Source: Roseovarius sp. (GTDB taxonomy: Bacteria > Pseudomonadota > Alphaproteobacteria > Rhodobacterales > Rhodobacteraceae). From it: 64,000 nt of DNA. Within the stretch, counting starts at the first letter, position 1, and every line of letters begins with the position of its first letter. The stretch lies in NCBI GenBank assembly GCA_027493545.1, contig JAOSKR010000002.1:434001-498000 (forward strand), in the 5' to 3' direction. The notes below the pieces were generated by a model. The model was not told where the DNA came from. It saw only the letters and a program-made list of their open reading frames with translations, and did not search any database. The translations under genes and the position numbers were made by a program. Shown here one piece after another: positions 9,708 to 22,582 of this stretch.

Positions 9708-11030
9708 TCAGGATTGTGCGAACTTGTATTGCAATGCATCCCAGAAGTCGGCGGCTATCCGCTTTCGCGAATATCGCAGGATTTCCCGGCAATCCGGTCG
9801 GTAACTGTCGTAAAGCCCCGCGCCCTTCATCGTTGTCAGGACAGCTTCTCTTATCCCGGCATGATCCTCCGGTCCAAAGACCGCCCCCGTTCCCGTCGCG
9901 GAAAGAAGCTGGCCGATCTCGTATTCCGGCCGGCTTCCGATGCACAGAATCGGCCGACCGGCGGCGATGTACTCGAAGAGTTTCCCGGTAAGAGTGCCGC
10001 GCGCCTCTGGCTTGGAGCTCTCCAGAAGCAAAAGCAACCCGGCGCCCCGCTGCGCCTCCAGCGCCGTTTCGCGGGGAACGTGACCCATGAGGCGGATAAA
10101 CGGTGCGTATTCCGGATTTCGGGCCAGTTCCTGTGCCGCCTCCACCCTCGCGCCATAGAAATCGACCGTCACCGACCCTCTTTCGAGTTCCCCTGCCGCG
10201 AACGATTGCGCCAGGGCATCGAAGAGCGGCGTAGGATCCTGGTAGCCTTTGTAGATCATTCCCGTATAGACGATCCGCAAGGGTCCGCCGGGCTTTTGCG
10301 CGGGTGTCATCAGGCGCTGGCGGACCTCGGCCTCGTCGAGGTCGAACCCGTTGCGGAAGGTCAGGACCGTCTTGCCCGTCAACTCCCGCAGTTGCCGCGC
10401 CGCATCTTCCGATACCGTCGTCAGCAGATCGGCGTGCGCCCCGACGCTGGCGAGTTCGACCTCGCGCATTTCCCTGCGCGTGGCTTCGGAAATATCGCCC
10501 GTGTGTCGCTGGCTCCAGAGGTCGCGATAATCCGCCACCCAGCGCAGGTCGGGATTGGCGGATTTCATGTCGCAGGCGATCAGGTGTGCCGCGGCGGGGC
10601 CGAATGTGCTGACAACGATATCCGCCTCTTTTGCGAGCCGCGACGCCTCTGCGACGGCAGCCATCCGCCATGCACCGCGCGGATCAATCCCGGCTCCCGT
10701 CTTGCGCGAGAGCCACGCATTGACACGTTTTGCCAGCCTGCGCGCGGATTGCGACTTCAGGACCTTGTTGGCCACCCCTCCCCGTGCGCCGCCGTACGGA
10801 ACCTCGATGACCTCGACTCTGTCGAGCGCCGGCAGCGGCATGTCGAGAGGCTCGTCGAACGCCTGCTTTCGCGCGGTGAGAACCGTGACCCGCGCGCCGG
10901 CCTCGCTCCAGTAGCGCGCCCGGGAATAAGGCCTATGCGTACCGATCGCATTGCGCGGCGGCCAGTTGTAGGTAACGATCACGATGTTTGCGTGCATACT
11001 AAAATCGGCGGTCGGCGCGCCCGCGGTCAT
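9708..11030 (-). CDS. GT4-type glycosyltransferase
   Basis: Starts at the ATG at 11030, which overlaps the stop of the CapK-like gene (ATGA), giving 440 residues; a later ATG at 10997 (MHANIVIVTYNWPP) is also possible. The N-terminal domain has IVTYNWPPRNAIGTHRPYS, the usual opening of WbuB/ExoK-like GT4 enzymes, and WVADYRDLWSQ in mid-protein. The nucleotide-sugar half contains LRIVYTGMIYKGYQDP and, near 370, LTGKLFEYIAAGRPILCIG, the E-x7-E-like GT4 signature. Intact. It probably extends the repeat unit at the cytoplasmic face; donor and acceptor are unknown. Confidence 0.82.
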   Translation of the reverse strand: MTAGAPTADFSMHANIVIVTYNWPPRNAIGTHRPYSRARYWSEAGARVTVLTARKQAFDEPLDMPLPALDRVEVIEVPYGGARGGVANKVLKSQSARRLAKRVNAWLSRKTGAGIDPRGAWRMAAVAEASRLAKEADIVVSTFGPAAAHLIACDMKSANPDLRWVADYRDLWSQRHTGDISEATRREMREVELASVGAHADLLTTVSEDAARQLRELTGKTVLTFRNGFDLDEAEVRQRLMTPAQKPGGPLRIVYTGMIYKGYQDPTPLFDALAQSFAAGELERGSVTVDFYGARVEAAQELARNPEYAPFIRLMGHVPRETALEAQRGAGLLLLLESSKPEARGTLTGKLFEYIAAGRPILCIGSRPEYEIGQLLSATGTGAVFGPEDHAGIREAVLTTMKGAGLYDSYRPDCREILRYSRKRIAADFWDALQYKFAQS

Positions 11031-12346
11031 GGCTCTTGCTCCATAGGGTTCGCCTCGGATATTATCCACTTATGCTTACCTCTACTAGTCAACTCAATAT
11101 TTTCAACATACTCGAACTCAACATCAATGGTGGATCCGATATATGATTTTATCGCCCCGGAAATTACGTCCTCACTCCCTTTACTATACTCATGGCCTAC
11201 CACCAGAGTGATCTTGACGTTGCAGTTCTTGTCCTGATAGATCAGATAACGCTCAATTCCTTTCTCGAATACTAGGATGTGAGTAAAAAATTGTCCATGC
11301 AGATATCTTCCGTCCAACGCACGAACAAAGTCGTGTGCTCGTCCCTTCAAACCTATCAAGTTAGAGAATCCAACCATATCATCGTTATCCGCCAAATCCT
11401 CGGCTACATCCCCCGTGCGATACTTCAATAATGGGCATGATAGATTATTAAGTTGTGTTGCAACGATCTCTTTAGGGCCACCATTAATGCTTTTCAACTC
11501 AAGAAAGGCATCATCGTCCATGGTGAGAAAACCTTCCAAGGGTGTTTCAAAAGCTATATCGCCAAATTCACTAAGCCCATAAGTATCAAGCACTTTACAC
11601 TGAAAACACTCCTCGATCAGCTCCCGCTGCGAGGAAAAGCGTTTCACACGCGGAGTGAATAAAGATTGGCTTGCACTTCCTGAACGACAACCCTGATTTC
11701 TGCATGAGCTTGCAGTACGTGTAGAGAGATGCCGGCATTCCACGAATATAACGCGGACGAAAAGACTCTAGCATGTTATAAATTTCACGAACATTGTTTT
11801 CACCAATATTGTAATTCAGAACTACCCGTCTGTTCATAATCCGAGTTCTTAATTGAAGGAGAATCTCCGATCCCTTCTGGCGGATGCTGTTGTCACGTCT
11901 AATGAATGTAGGGCTTCCCCAAAACAAACAGTGACGATCACCTATGTCAGCACCGGACAAATTTAGCGCCAATATTAAGCTAGCATGCGAACTACCATTG
12001 GTTCTTGGGTCAGTCGCAAAAAGGAGTGGCTCACCAGTAGAGCCGCCGGTCCGGTGCCGGTCAACTTACTCCTACGGGCTTTCTCGGATATAAAGTTCTC
12101 GGTATCATTTCGCACGTCTTCCTTAGTTACGATAAAATCGAGATTCCGAAATTCCTCCAGCGAACTTAATGAACCGGGATCAAAGCCAATTTCTCTGAAC
12201 TTCTCGCGATAAAATGGGACATGATGGTAAGCTTCGTTCAGCACAATCCGCAGCTTATCGAGTTGCATTTGCTTAATCTCATGTGTGCTTTTTGATATCA
12301 GCTTCTTTTTCTCCCGGAGAACCCGGAAAGTTTGACGCCCTCTCAT
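11027..12346 (-). CDS. CapK/phenylacetate-CoA ligase-like adenylate-forming protein (frameshifted)
   Basis: Reads as one protein of about 440 residues after two shifts, near 12045 and 11645. The N-terminal part is HHVPFYREKFREIGFDPGSL. The first join restores the adenylate-forming P-loop motif TGGSTGEPLLF. The last part has KVLDTYGLSEFGDIAFE and KYRTGDVAEDL, both typical of the PaaK/CapK family. Such genes are common in capsule clusters, where they are thought to activate an acyl or amino-acid substituent. The DNA is clearly AT-richer than the window average and continues so through the sulfotransferase, indicating a transferred islet. Breaks are probably sequence errors. Confidence 0.75.
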
Positions 12347-12468
12347 GTAGGAGTTGAGAGGATGAATACCGTATCGACAAAATAGCTCATATCCGGATTT
12401 TCCAAAAGCACTTCAAACATATATAAGGACCTCCTTAGAGAGAGCATTGCTGAATTAGCTGATTTGTC

Positions 12469-13459
12469 CTACGACCTGATCCTAGCAGGATAGCCCGATA
12501 ACTTGGTGGAATACCCCAACAGTAGCCTTTTTGTCCAGTCCCCGATCATCTGTGGATAAAGAAACGAATATCCGGAACTCGAGATATCTGAAGTTTCATA
12601 TGAAAGCAGCTCTGCGACATCAATACAATTATATTCAGCCCGCTCATCTGTATGTTGAGATCCGGAAAATACACGTACAAAATTCATTGCGGCAATCACT
12701 CGAGCTTGTTGACGTTCAGGCAGATTGGCGAACGTTGAAGGTGAGGCTTTGATTGTATCTCCTGGATCATTTTGCCAGGTTGATAATTTGCTATACAAAT
12801 CTTTTTTTTCGATATGGTGGCTTGGTAGTTGTTTGTGAAAGTCAACTCCAATAAATCTGCAAACACCGGAGAGTGTTTCTTCTGGAAACTTCACAAGGTC
12901 TTCGTATTTCACCAAAAAGAAACGAGGACTCTCTCTCAATGCCAGCGCGGATTGGATATTGTATACCCATAGGACTGTTGCAAAGAATTCGCTCATTCCG
13001 CGATTGACGAGTGATGCGATTGTATCTTTCGGATTGCGCACACAAAGAATAACCTTGTTGGTCGGGTCTAGGTGAAGAAACTGTCGAAAACAATAGGAAT
13101 TCGATGGTGTTTTCTCTACCCATACACTAGCGTGATCTTCCATCATTTGCTTTTGAAACAAGTTATCTGCAAATTCCAATAGCGAATGGGATTGGTTTGC
13201 AAATGCCTGAATTTCATTGTGAGTCCAGCCTAGGTCGATAGCATGGAGTTGTGTCCCAGGAAAAGGAAACCAACCCTTGGTTTCCAATTTTCGTGTCTTG
13301 CTGAGTATGTGGTGCTTTGCCTTACCCCAATTGGAATAAAGGTCCGGCTTATTAAAAAGACTAAGCTCCCGGGACTGATAAGGCATCTGACCTTAACGCA
13401 AGCTGAGCGCTCAATAAGGATGTTCCAGAACTTCCCGGCCCACCGATTATACATCTCAT
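12469..13459 (-). CDS. PAPS-dependent sulfotransferase (one frameshift near the N-terminus)
   Basis: Transfers sulfate from PAPS, here presumably to the polysaccharide. The longest open frame starts only at 13386, but the frame just upstream encodes MRCIIGGPGSSGTSLLSAQ, the 5'-phosphosulfate-binding loop that opens this family, from an ATG at 13459. One shift near 13380 joins it to RELSLFNKPDLYSNW. Further on, VILCVRNPKDTIASLVNRG supplies the 3'-phosphate-binding Arg/Ser motif. About 330 residues when joined, a normal length. AT-rich like its CapK neighbour. The flippase stop lies 3 bases before the proposed start. Acceptor sugar unknown. Confidence 0.78.
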
Positions 13460-13461
13460 TC

Positions 13462-14742
13462 TTACTGGACCCTTCCATAAACTGTGGTTGAGGCAATCCA
13501 AAAATACACGAGTAGCAAAACAAGGAGGAAAAAACTGGCGATAGCATATATTTCCACGAAATAATCATTAAACAAAACGATAGTCAAGACAACCGCTCCA
13601 GACCGGACGGAAAAGCCAAGAAATTTCAACATCATCATCTGACGTTGTTTGCCAACAACGTTCATCACCATGGAGATCGGATTTACGATAGCCCTAACTG
13701 CCATCATCGGCGCGAGCCAAAGCGCAATCTCGCCAGAGCGCTTCCAATGCTCTCCGAAAATATCGCCGAAGAACGGTGCAGCGAGCACGGTTCCTACGAA
13801 AACAGGAACCGAGACGAAAAGAAACATGTTACGGGCCACCCTTTTTGTCAGGGTATGAAGCTCATTACGCCGCCAGCTTGCCGCAGCTTCCGAGAGATAG
13901 ACCTGTGATACAGCGTTCCCGATCATTTGCAATGGCGCCCCGACAACCCGCATTGCCAGCATGAGAAACCCTGCCTCTGGTCCGATTGCAAACGTGGCAA
14001 TCAGCAACACGGGTACCTGGGTCGATGCGTTGGTTGCCAGCGCGTCCCACGTCGAATAGAGCGGAAACCGGCGGTGCGCGCTCAATGCCCGGCGCATCCC
14101 CTCCGCGTCACCCCGGTCAGCGCGGGCCGGTCGCAGCGCCATGCCGGCGGGCCAGGTTCACCGCCCCGGCGCCGGCCATCAGCGCGTGCCCCAGCATCAG
14201 CCCCACCGGCCCGGCGCCTGCCCAGCCGAGGCCCAGCTGCGCGGTCAGGCCGCTTCCGACCTGCATCATCCGCGTACGCGCGATGGTGGGGAACCGTTTC
14301 TTTCGCGTGCTCCAGAACTGCAGCGCGGCATAGCTGCCCGCCAGCCAGATGCCGAACGGCAGCAGCCAGCCATGGGGCTGCATCGCGGGCTGGCCAATGG
14401 CGGCAAAGAACGTCTGCCCGAAGCCCGGGACCAGAAGTGCAGCCAGCGCCGCCGCCGATGCCGCCGACACCAGCGCAAGCGCCAGCAGGTTCGCCGCCTC
14501 GACATCGTCCTCGGGCAGGGGATGGCGATCTCCAGCCGCAGGCAGGCCACCACCTGCACCATCGTCAGGATCGCCACATAGACGGCCAGCAGGCTGAAAT
14601 CCTCGGGCGAATAGAGCCGCGTCAGGACCGGCAGTGCCACGACCGTCAGCGCCTGCGCCGCCGCCGTGCCGCCGACCAGCACCGAGGCCGACCGGACAAA
14701 ACCGTTGGCGCGTATCTCGTTCAGGCGCGATCTCAGGGACAT
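13462..14742 (-). CDS. wzx: Wzx-type flippase, MOP/PST superfamily (frameshifted)
   Basis: Integral membrane protein, about 12 segments, expected to flip the lipid-linked repeat unit across the inner membrane. Start at ATG 14742 (MSLRSRLNEIRANG), 8 bases after the aminotransferase stop. The N-terminal frame has VLTRLYSPEDFSLLAVYVAI, the typical opening of the family. Shifts near 14512 and 14135 are needed to reach LARRHGAATGPR and the C-terminal half with GPEAGFLMLAMRVVGAPLQMIG. The C-terminal end becomes AT-rich, marking the start of the foreign-looking islet. Function from family and context; substrate inferred to be the sulfated, aminouronate-containing unit. Confidence 0.8.
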
Positions 14743-14749
14743 GGGCGCG

Positions 14750-15840
14750 TCAACGGTCAATTGCTCTCACCAGCACGCCGGAAATCGCTTCGACCTGCTC
14801 CGCCCCCAGATACGGATGCATCGGCAGGCTCAGCACCTCTTGCGCCGCGCGGTCTCCCTCGGGCAGATGCGCGCCCGCGTCGGCGACGGCGGGCTGGCGG
14901 TTGAGGGGCAGGGGTAATGCACCGCGGTGGGGATGCCGGCCTCTTTCAGCGCCGCCTGCACCGCATCGCGGTTCGCCACGCGGATGGTGTATTGCGCCCG
15001 GGCGCTGGCGTTGTGCTGGGCCACCTCGGGAGGTATGATGCCGATTGCGCGCAGCGCGGTGGAATAGGCGCCGGCAACCTGCTGGCGGGCGGCGATCTCG
15101 TCATCGAGGATCGCCAGCTTGGGCAGCAGGATCGCCGCCTGGATTGTGTCGAGCCGCGAGTTCACCCCGACACGGATGTGATGATAGCGCCGGTCCTGCC
15201 CGTGGCGGGCGATCTGGCGAATGACCTTGCCCAGCTCGGCATCGGAGGTGAAGATCGCACCACCATCGCCGTAGCACCCCAGCGGCTTGGACGGAAAAAA
15301 GCTGGTGCAACCGATGGTCGTCAGATTGCACGACTTGCGGCCCTTGTAGCTGGCACCAAAGCTCTGCGCACCGTCCTCGATGACCGGAATCCCGTGGTGC
15401 GCGGCAATGGCGTTGATGGCGTCGAAATCGGCCGGCTGGCCGTAGAGCGAGACCGGGATGATCGCCCTGGTGCGCGGCGTGATCGCGGCCTCGAGACGCT
15501 CGGGCGCAAGGTTGCAGCTGACCGGGTCGATATCGACATAGACGGGGGTCGCGCCCAGCACCGCGGCGGCCTCGGCGGTGGCGATGTAGGAAAACCCGGG
15601 CGTGATCACCTCGTCGCCGGGGCCGACCCCCAGCGCCATCAGCGCAATCTGCAGCGCGTCGGTGCCGTTCGCCACGGTGATGCACTGCGCCGCGCCGGCA
15701 TAGGCGGCGAGTTTTGCCTCAAGCTCGGCCACCTCGGGACCAAGGATGTACTGCCCGTGCGCCAGGACGCGGGCAATGCCCGCCTCGATCTCGGCGCGCA
15801 ACCGCTCCTGCTGGGCGGCGAGGTCGACGAAGGGGATCGT
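14750..15840 (-). CDS. wbpE: UDP-3-keto-GlcNAcA aminotransferase, WbpE-like (frameshifted; start codon reads ACG)
   Basis: DegT/DnrJ/EryC1 PLP enzyme that would aminate C3 of UDP-3-keto-GlcNAcA. It contains PVIEDGAQSFGASYKG and the PLP-lysine motif TSFFPSKPLGCYGDGG. A shift near 14905 restores a normal C-terminus ending VLVRAIDR at 14750. The conserved opening IPFVDLAAQQERLRAEIE extends upstream of the first in-frame ATG (15801) to an ACG at 15840. An ATG there would make a standard ATGA overlap with the wbpD stop, so one A/G difference appears to hide both. Fits the wbpA-B-D-E set upstream. Confidence 0.85.
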
Positions 15841-16425
15841 GTCGCTTCCACCTTGCGCTCCAGAATTCCACTGCGGAGCCGATACACATCACCGGTATGC
15901 GGGCAGACTGTCTCCGCGTTGCCTTGCGTGGGCAGGTCCAGCCGTTCGCCATACGCGCTCATCCATCCGATTTGGCGCGCAGGCACGCCGACGACCAGCG
16001 CGAAATCAGGGATAGTCCGGTTGACCAGGGCGCCCCGCGCCGACAAACGCATAGGCCCCGATCGTCACACCGCAGATGACAGTGCAGTTGGCCCCGAGCG
16101 TGGCCCCCTGTTTGACCAGCGTATCGCGATACTCGTCCTTGCGCTCGACCAGCGCGCGCGGATTGTGGACATTGGTGAAAACCATTGAAGGGCCGCAGAA
16201 CACGCCCTCCTCCAGCGTGACGTTGTCATAGACGGACACGTTGTTCTGGATCTTGCAGCGATCGCCGATGACGACCTTGTTGCCGACGAACACGTTCTGG
16301 CCCAACGAGACGCCCGCCCCGATGCGGGCGCCTGCGCAGACATGAACGAAATGCCAGACCCGGCTGCCTTCGCCGATGTGCGCGCCGTCATCGACGATGG
16401 CGCTTGGATGCTGAAAATAACTCAC
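15838..16425 (-). CDS. wbpD: UDP-2-acetamido-3-amino-glucuronate N-acetyltransferase, WbpD-like (frameshifted, stop obscured)
   Basis: Hexapeptide-repeat acetyltransferase that N-acetylates the 3-amino group to give UDP-GlcNAc3NAcA. Start GTG at 16425, two bases after the wbpB stop, reading [20 protein letters not shown]; repeats such as [17 protein letters not shown] follow, and [16 protein letters not shown] is family-typical. A shift near 16030 leads to [24 protein letters not shown] and a WbpD-like end GILERKVEA. The stop expected at 15838 reads CGA, so the open frame runs into the next gene; see the ATGA note for wbpE. Role from family and gene order. Confidence 0.85.
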
Positions 16426-16426
16426 C

Positions 16427-18667
<2,241 letters not shown>

Positions 18668-18674
18668 TCAAACC

Positions 18675-19676
18675 TCAAATATTGTAATAGTCGCGATACC
18701 ATTCGACGAAGCGTCGCACACCCTCGCGGAAAGGCGTCTGCGGGCGGTAGCCGGTGAGGTTTTGCAGCAGCGACGCATCGGCCCAGGTGGCGGGCACATC
18801 GCCCAACTGCATCGGCATCATGTTGCGGATCGCCTTGCGGCCAATCTCTTGTTCGATCGCGTCGATGAAATCCATCAGCCGCACCTTCTCGGAATTGCCG
18901 ATATTGACCACCCGGAAGGGGGCGGCGGGGCTGAGGCTGTCGCCCTCCACGGCCGTTTCCGGCCCGCCCGGCACCGCGTCGATCAGCAGGCGGATGCCGC
19001 GCACCAGATCGTCAACATAGGTGAAGTCGCGCCACATCTCGCCATGGTTGTAGATGTCGATGGGCGTCCTTTCGAGGATGCCCTTGGTGAACTTGAAGAG
19101 CGCCATGTCGGGCCGCCCCCAGGGTCCGTAGACGGTAAAGAACCGGAACATGGTGACCGGCAGGGCGTGGATATGCGCCCAGGCATGGCCCATCGCCTCG
19201 TTCGCCTTCTTGGTGGCGGCGTAGATCGTCAGCTGGGTGTCGGCCTTCTGGCGTTCATCGAACGGCATCTCCTCGCCCGCGCCGTAAACCGAGGAGGTCG
19301 AGGCCATCAGCAGGTGCTTCACCCCCACTGCCCGCGCGGCCTCCATAACGTTGAGCGTGCCCACGACGTTCGAATCGATATAGGCGCGCGGGTTTTCCAG
19401 GCTGTAGCGCACCCCCGCCTGTGCCGCGAGATGAACGATCACGTCGGGCTCGAAACCCGCCACCGCCGCGTTGAGCGCCGCGGCATCCTCGAGCATCGCC
19501 TCGGTGGCCGAAAAGCCGGGGCTCTGCCGCAGCATGGCATGGCGGCGCTCCTTGAGGCGGACGTCGTAGTAATCCGTCATCCCGTCATAACCGGCCACGT
19601 CGTGGCCCTCGGCGAGCAAAAGCCGCGCCAGATGAAAACCGACGAACCCGGCCGTGCCGGTGACAAAGATGCGCAT
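18675..19676 (-). CDS. UDP-glucuronate 4-epimerase-type SDR
   Basis: Extended short-chain dehydrogenase of 333 residues that probably interconverts UDP-glucuronate and UDP-galacturonate. The Rossmann motif is [12 protein letters not shown] (residues 6-17), the catalytic Ser/Tyr/Lys are in [10 protein letters not shown] and [19 protein letters not shown], and [20 protein letters not shown] is diagnostic of the LpsL/CapI/GAE group. Its ATG overlaps the ugd stop, so it uses the product of ugd directly. Intact. Supplies a uronic acid for the polysaccharide. Confidence 0.88.
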   Translation of the reverse strand: MRIFVTGTAGFVGFHLARLLLAEGHDVAGYDGMTDYYDVRLKERRHAMLRQSPGFSATEAMLEDAAALNAAVAGFEPDVIVHLAAQAGVRYSLENPRAYIDSNVVGTLNVMEAARAVGVKHLLMASTSSVYGAGEEMPFDERQKADTQLTIYAATKKANEAMGHAWAHIHALPVTMFRFFTVYGPWGRPDMALFKFTKGILERTPIDIYNHGEMWRDFTYVDDLVRGIRLLIDAVPGGPETAVEGDSLSPAAPFRVVNIGNSEKVRLMDFIDAIEQEIGRKAIRNMMPMQLGDVPATWADASLLQNLTGYRPQTPFREGVRRFVEWYRDYYNI

Positions 19677-20979
19677 TAGCGCCCCACCCCTTCATACGCT
19701 TCAAATCCCGCGCGCCTTGCGTCCCTGGCCGAGTAGATGTTGCGTAGATCGGCCATGCGCGGATGCGCCATCTTCTTGGCGAGCTTTTCGAGGTCGAGCG
19801 CGCGGAACTCGTTCCACTCGGTCAGGATGACCAGCAGGTCGGCGTTGTTTGCGGCCTTGTAGGGGTCATCGCACCATATGACGCCGGGCAACAATGCCTC
19901 GCCCTCGCGCCGGCCCTGGGGTCGACCACGCGCACCTTGGCGCCGCCGCCCACCAGCGCCGGCACGATGGTCAGGCTGGGTGCGTCGCGCATGTCGTCGG
20001 TCGAGGGCTTGAAGGTGACGCCCAGCACCGCGATGGTGCGGCCGTTGAACGAGCCGTCGCAGAGATCGCGAAGTTTTTCGATCATCCGCGCCTTGACGCC
20101 CTCGTTCACGCGGATCACCGTCTCGACGATCATCTGCGGCACGGCAAATTCCTGCCCGATCCGCGCCAGCGCGGTGGTGTCCTTGGGAAAGCACGACCCG
20201 CCATAGCCCGGGCCCGCGTGCAGGAACTTGTTGCCGATCCGCCCGTCAAGACCGATGCCGCGCGCCACCTCCTTGACGTCGGCGCCGACACGCTCGCACA
20301 GCGCCGCGATCTCGTTGATGAAGGTGATCTTGGTGGCGAGAAAGGCGTTGGCGGCGTATTTGATCATCTCGGCGCTTTCCAGATCGGTGGTGACGATCGG
20401 GAAATCGCGCAGGTAAAGCGGGCGGTAGATATCGGCCATGACCTCGGCCGCGCGTTCGGACTGCACGCCGACAACCACCCGGTCGGGTTTCATGAAATCC
20501 TCGATCGCCGCGCCTTCACGCAGGAATTCGGGGTTGGAGGCGACGTCGAAATCGGCCTCGGGGTTGGCCTTGGCGACGATCTGCCTGACCTTGCGGTTGG
20601 TGCCCACTGGCACGGTCGATTTGATGACGATCACGGTGTAATCCGTCAGTGCGCGGGCCACCTCGTCGGCGGCTGCCATGACATAGCTGAGGTCGGCATG
20701 ACCGTCGCCGCGCCGCGTTGGCGTGCCGACGGCGATAAAGACGGCGTCGGCATCCGCGACCGCGGACGCCAGATCGGTGGTGAACGACAGCCGGCCGGCG
20801 GCGACGTTTTTGGCCATCAGCGCGTCGAGGCCCGGCTCGAAGATCGGCACCTCTCCGCGATCGAGCCGCTCGATCTTGCCGGCGTCATTGTCGACGCAGA
20901 TGACGTCGTGCCCGAAATCGGAAAAGCAGACCCCCGAGACGAGGCCGACATAACCGGTGCCGATCATTGTGATCTTCAA
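19676..20979 (-). CDS. ugd: UDP-glucose 6-dehydrogenase (one frameshift)
   Basis: Makes UDP-glucuronate from UDP-glucose. Starts [21 protein letters not shown]; active-site Cys is in [16 protein letters not shown] (about residue 257), with the hinge Lys region [16 protein letters not shown] before it. A shift near 19918 (run of G after ccct) joins AKVRVVDP to the C-terminal [25 protein letters not shown] and ends EAYEGVGR, normal length of about 434. The start overlaps the stop of the regulator (ATGA), so the regulator, ugd and epimerase form one transcript. Confidence 0.9.
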
Positions 20980-21338
20980 TATCTGCCCTCCCGTGCCTCA
21001 TCCGAGGCGATCTCTTGTTGCACGGCTTCGATTTCCGCGCGCAGCGCCTCGTATTCTGCCTTCTTGCGCGCCAGAAAGGCCCGCGTCAGGTGCGCCTTTT
21101 CCGCGATCCCCTTGCACGTCAGAACATAGGCATAGCGGCGCTTGTCCTCGGCGGCGGTGAAATTGCTCAGCTTGATCAGCCCCTTGTCGAGAAGCGCGCT
21201 GAGCACGTAATGAATGCCGCCGGTACTGATCCCGACCGCGCGCGACAGTTCCCGCTGGCTCATCTCGGGGTTGTCCTGCAACAGTCGCAGCACGCGGAAC
21301 TTTGCATCCTCGCGCAGCTTGGCGCGCTGGTTGGTCAT
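20976..21338 (-). CDS. MarR-family EPS-associated transcriptional regulator
   Basis: A 120-residue winged-helix protein that I start at MTNQRAKLREDAKFRVLRLL (21338) rather than the longer open frame. The helix-turn-helix is MSQRELSRAVGISTGGIHYVLSALLDKGLIK (residues 22-52), followed by a C-terminal helix rich in Ala/Glu/Arg. This small regulator type commonly heads exopolysaccharide clusters in proteobacteria, and here it is the first gene of the long minus-strand polysaccharide operon, overlapping ugd. It probably controls its own transcript. The operon promoter should lie in 21339-21480, where I see no clear -35/-10. Confidence 0.85.
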   Translation of the reverse strand: MTNQRAKLREDAKFRVLRLLQDNPEMSQRELSRAVGISTGGIHYVLSALLDKGLIKLSNFTAAEDKRRYAYVLTCKGIAEKAHLTRAFLARKKAEYEALRAEIEAVQQEIASDEAREGRY

Positions 21339-21485
21339 TGGGGACGTCTCAGGCAGGCTACCGCACAAGGACTGCCGGCGGGGCGCCTTGGGGGCAACGA
21401 AGTGACAATGGAAAGCGCATTCGACATGATCGCTCAATCGTGAGCGCTATATGCTCCCGACCAGCGATGCAAGCGAATTTTTCAT

Positions 21486-22225
21486 GTGATCCGGCATAGG
21501 CGGAGCGGCTCATCGCTCGGTACGGGCATCCCGCACCGGTCCAGGGCGCGGAGCCCATATCCCACAAGACCGCCTCTACAGCGGGCCGGGTACGACCACA
21601 ACGCAAACCTGGCTCACCGGCAAGACGCCGCCGAGGGCGGTGACGCGTGGACACGCATCTTCGCCGCGCTGTCTGCGCAGTCGGAGTTGCCCGACGAATT
21701 GAGCATCGACAGCACCGCCGTGCGCGCTCACCGCGCCGCCCACGGCGAAGTTCGAGGGATAAAGGGGCCTTCCAGTGGACGGACCCGCCGAGAACGGGGC
21801 GCAAGTTCAGGCCATCGAGCGCTCGCGTGGCGGCCCGACCACAAAAATCCACGCCGTGACAGATGGTTGCGGGCGGGCGGTGGCCTTCACCATCAGCCCC
21901 GGAAACTGCGCCGCTATCTCGGCGGCTCCGGCGTTGCCCGACAGGATGCCCGCGCCTGCACGCCTGCTCGCCGACAAGGGCTATGATGCCAACAGCCTGC
22001 GCCGTCGTCTCGCCGCAACCAGAACCGAAGCCGTCAAACCCTCAACCCGGTCCCGGAAAACCCCCATCCCCTATGATGCCGAAGCGTATGTCGGCAGAAA
22101 CCTGATCGAGCGCGCCTTTTGCCGTCTCAAGGACTGGCGCCGCATTGCCACCCGCTATGACAAGCTCACCCGCAACTTCGAGATCCGCCGTTGCCATCGC
22201 TGCAGGTATTCTCTGGTTCACCTGA
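21486..22225 (+). mobile_element. Truncated IS5-family (IS427-like) transposase remnant
   Basis: Three frames together give most of a DDE transposase: RIFAALSAQSELPDELSIDSTAVRAHRAA (first Asp), then IERSRGGPTTKIHAVTDGCGRAVAF and LLADKGYD (second Asp), then NLIERAFCRLKDWRRIATRYDKL (Glu), ending AVAIAAGILWFT at 22225 after a last shift. The N-terminal domain is hardly recognisable and no terminal inverted repeat pair is visible, so the left end is lost. It lies between the polysaccharide regulator and the left attachment site of the island. Non-functional. Confidence 0.78.
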
Positions 22226-22417
22226 TCGAGTCTCATCCCTGACCGGGAAATCACCAAAAAACCGAACCGCCCGAAATGGCCAGCTGAGACTGCGGGCCAA
22301 ATGCCGGGGATTTGCAACGAAACGGTGCGTCTCAGTCACGAAACCCCGCTCGCAGGTCGCGGAAAAACCGGCTGAAAATCGCCGATAAACGTGCACGGGA
22401 AACGAGACCGGGGTCGC

Positions 22418-22434
22418 TGGCGGAGAGACAGGGA
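22418..22434 (+). repeat. Left attachment site repeat
   Basis: TGGCGGAGAGACAGGGA, identical to the sequence at 30789-30805 that forms the 3' end of tRNA-Ser. The two copies diverge right after the 17 bases (gtgcaa versus ttcgaa). Position next to the integrase and identity to a tRNA end are the standard signs of an attL/attR pair. Confidence 0.85.
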
Positions 22435-22507
22435 GTGCAACCCACCAGTTACATCGAAACATTATGACCTGAAAATCCGGCAACATATTGGTTTCAATGC
22501 TATTACT

Positions 22508-22524
22508 GTTGCTTGATGTTTCTG
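22508..22524 (+). repeat. Possible integrase arm-type site, left copy
   Basis: GTTGCTTGATGTTTCTG, matching 16 of 17 bases of the copy at 30698-30714 in the same orientation. Each copy is about 75-90 bases inside its attachment repeat, the expected place for arm-type sites bound by a tyrosine integrase. Confidence 0.5.
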
Positions 22525-22582
22525 GTCGTATCTGTGAAGGTCAACCATGAATTGTCTCTAAACTGTATCCAGAGGGCGGCGC

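Larger units (their letters stand above)
22243..22582. other. Non-coding stretch spanning the left end of the integrated island
   Basis: About 340 bases without a supported gene. It contains the right flank of the IS remnant, the left 17-bp attachment repeat (22418-22434), the integrase arm-type repeat (22508-22524) and a segment before the integrase start with TGTCTCTAAACTGT (22553-22566), which resembles a segment near the right end. A helical region 22330-22400 has no clear hairpin. Confidence 0.6.

Noticed and set aside
21486..22225. Active insertion sequence
   Set aside because: N-terminal domain degraded, several shifts and no inverted-repeat pair.
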